Made by a program: the position numbers and the translations under genes. A stretch of 54,105 bases of DNA, from contig JAHECZ010000019.1 in assembly GCA_024641475.1 (NCBI GenBank), positions 1-54,105 on the forward strand, given 5' to 3'. Shown here in pieces: positions 53,319 to 54,105 of the stretch (within the stretch, counting starts at the first letter, position 1; each line of letters opens with the position of its first letter). The stretch is from Gammaproteobacteria bacterium. GTDB lineage: Bacteria; Pseudomonadota; Gammaproteobacteria; UBA6429; Thiohalophilaceae. A model generated the notes under the pieces. It had not been told where the DNA came from, ran no database searches, and saw nothing but the letters and a program-made list of their open reading frames with translations.

Positions 53319-54105
53319 ATGGGTTTAGACTCACACATCATTACCGGCGTCATCCTGGCTGGTGGCCGCAGTAGTCGTATGGCCGGGGAAGACAAGGGCT
53401 TGCTCAACTATGCCGGTAAGCCATTGATTGCCCATGTTATTGCACGGATCACACCCCAAATTTCGAGACTGGTAATCAACGCCAATCGACATTTAGCCGA
53501 CTACCAAGCCTTTGGATTTCCGGTTTTTCCTGATAGCAACAGCCAATTTGCAGGGCCTCTGGCGGGGGTTGCCGCGGCACTGGCCTATACCAAAAGTGAG
53601 TGGATTCTCACTGTACCCACGGATGCCCCCTCGCTACCCGCGGATTTAGCCAACCGATTAATGCAAGCGGTCACGGCTACACGGATTCATGTCGCCACTT
53701 GTCAGGGTGAATGGCAACCGGTGTTTGCACTCTGGCCACGCACCTGCCTGCCAGCACTGGAGACCTTCCTCGCCAGCGGCAAACGTGCCGCGTATGAATT
53801 TTTGCGCGAGCAACAAGCCATTGGTGTGGATTTTTCTGATCAGCCAGCCGCATTTACCAATATCAATACGCCAGAACAATTACAGGCTAAGCGCATTAAT
53901 TGTCCTGTACTGGGAATTGTTGGTTGGAGTGGTAGTGGCAAAACCACGCTGCTAAAACAGCTCATTCCATTATTGAATCAAGCCGGAATGCAGGTAGGCT
54001 TGCTCAAACATGCGCACCATCAATTTGATATCGATATTCCCGGTAAAGACAGTTATGAATTACGCAAGGCAGGGGCATGCCAGGTACTTGTTGCTTCATC
54101 CCGGC
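53319..54105 (+). CDS. mobA: MobA-MobB fusion, molybdenum cofactor guanylyltransferase with GTP-binding domain (3' end outside window)
   Basis: 262 codons are visible and the frame is still open at the right edge. Residues ~9-195 are MobA: the nucleotide-binding VILAGGRSSRMAGEDKG, then FAGPLAGVAAAL, PTDAPSLP and FTNINTPEQL. After a short linker MobB begins (VLGIVGWSGSGKTTLLKQLIP, Walker A near 207-215) and continues with VGLLKHAHHQFDID, PGKDSYELRKAGA. MobA attaches GMP to molybdopterin to give the bis-MGD cofactor; MobB binds GTP and MobA. In E. coli they are two genes, mobA-mobB. The fusion lies next to, and divergent from, the 56-residue gene. Confidence 0.92.
   Translation, partial: MGLDSHIITGVILAGGRSSRMAGEDKGLLNYAGKPLIAHVIARITPQISRLVINANRHLADYQAFGFPVFPDSNSQFAGPLAGVAAALAYTKSEWILTVPTDAPSLPADLANRLMQAVTATRIHVATCQGEWQPVFALWPRTCLPALETFLASGKRAAYEFLREQQAIGVDFSDQPAAFTNINTPEQLQAKRINCPVLGIVGWSGSGKTTLLKQLIPLLNQAGMQVGLLKHAHHQFDIDIPGKDSYELRKAGACQVLVASSR

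Overview
The window is about 54 kb of chromosomal backbone from a gammaproteobacterium that is not an enteric. Three things point there. The run nnr-tsaE-amidase-mutL-miaA-hfq-hflX-hflK-hflC-yjeT-(hisZ)-purA, then rnr-rlmB-rpsF-rpsR-rplI and dnaB-alr, has nearly the order of the corresponding Escherichia coli region, with queG divergent from nnr as in E. coli. The rpsP-rimM-trmD-rplS operon is intact. HisZ, which enterics lack, is present and priB is absent. Base composition looks close to 50% G+C with no clear foreign island. The species cannot be named from the sequence.

Layout. 1-3122 (+): 3' part of an AddA/RecB-type helicase-nuclease, then a CnoX/YbbN-like thioredoxin with a TPR tail. 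3199-5725 (-): DUF4156 lipoprotein, ogt, xerD and dsbC, with overlapping reading frames at the ogt boundaries. 5894-10059 (-): a metallo-beta-lactamase-fold hydrolase, ffh, then rpsP-rimM-trmD-rplS. 10322-13262 (+): ypjD-type CcsA protein, CorB/YfjD transporter, and a two-FHA-domain protein. 13273-14643 (-): radA. 14719-16925 (+): a TerC/Alx protein with a fused C-terminal PGPGW-like segment and an uncharacterised lipoprotein. 17207-20494 (+): a nitrate-type ABC importer behind a sigma-54 promoter and an NtrC-like site. 20624-25363 (+): a complete livKHMGF importer with a lipoprotein binding subunit. 25368-25491: a MITE-like inverted-repeat element. 25609-26988 (+): hemN behind a perfect FNR box. 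27075-29159 (-): a surface-type lipoprotein with three Ig-like domains and a six-blade NHL propeller. 29399-30352 (-): a YdjM-like membrane protein and a truncated Dph6-like ATP pyrophosphatase. 30526-30894 (+): a small conserved-looking unknown. 30942-37999 (-): alr, dnaB, rplI, rpsR, rpsF, rlmB, rnr. 38121-38207 (+): tRNA-Leu(CAG). 38229-51016 (-): the purA-to-nnr supercluster. 51067-52119 (+): queG. 52167-53221 (-): two unknowns. 53319-54105 (+): a MobA-MobB fusion cut by the right edge.

How the parts fit. Most of the window serves translation and RNA metabolism (ribosomal proteins, TrmD, RimM, MiaA, TsaE, QueG, RlmB, RNase R, Hfq), membrane protein targeting and quality control (Ffh, HflK/C, DsbC, CnoX-like) and DNA maintenance (AddA-like, RadA, MutL, DnaB, XerD, Ogt). 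The accessory part is nutritional: nitrogen-controlled nitrate uptake, amino-acid uptake, and oxygen-controlled haem synthesis. No phage, CRISPR array, rRNA operon or obvious defence island is visible. The points most worth checking are the sigma-54/NtrC control of the nitrate importer, the 121-bp repeat element before hemN, the MobA-MobB and TerC-PGPGW fusions, the truncated pyrophosphatase, and a 56-residue protein with a motility-protein-like tail and a possible sigma-28 promoter.
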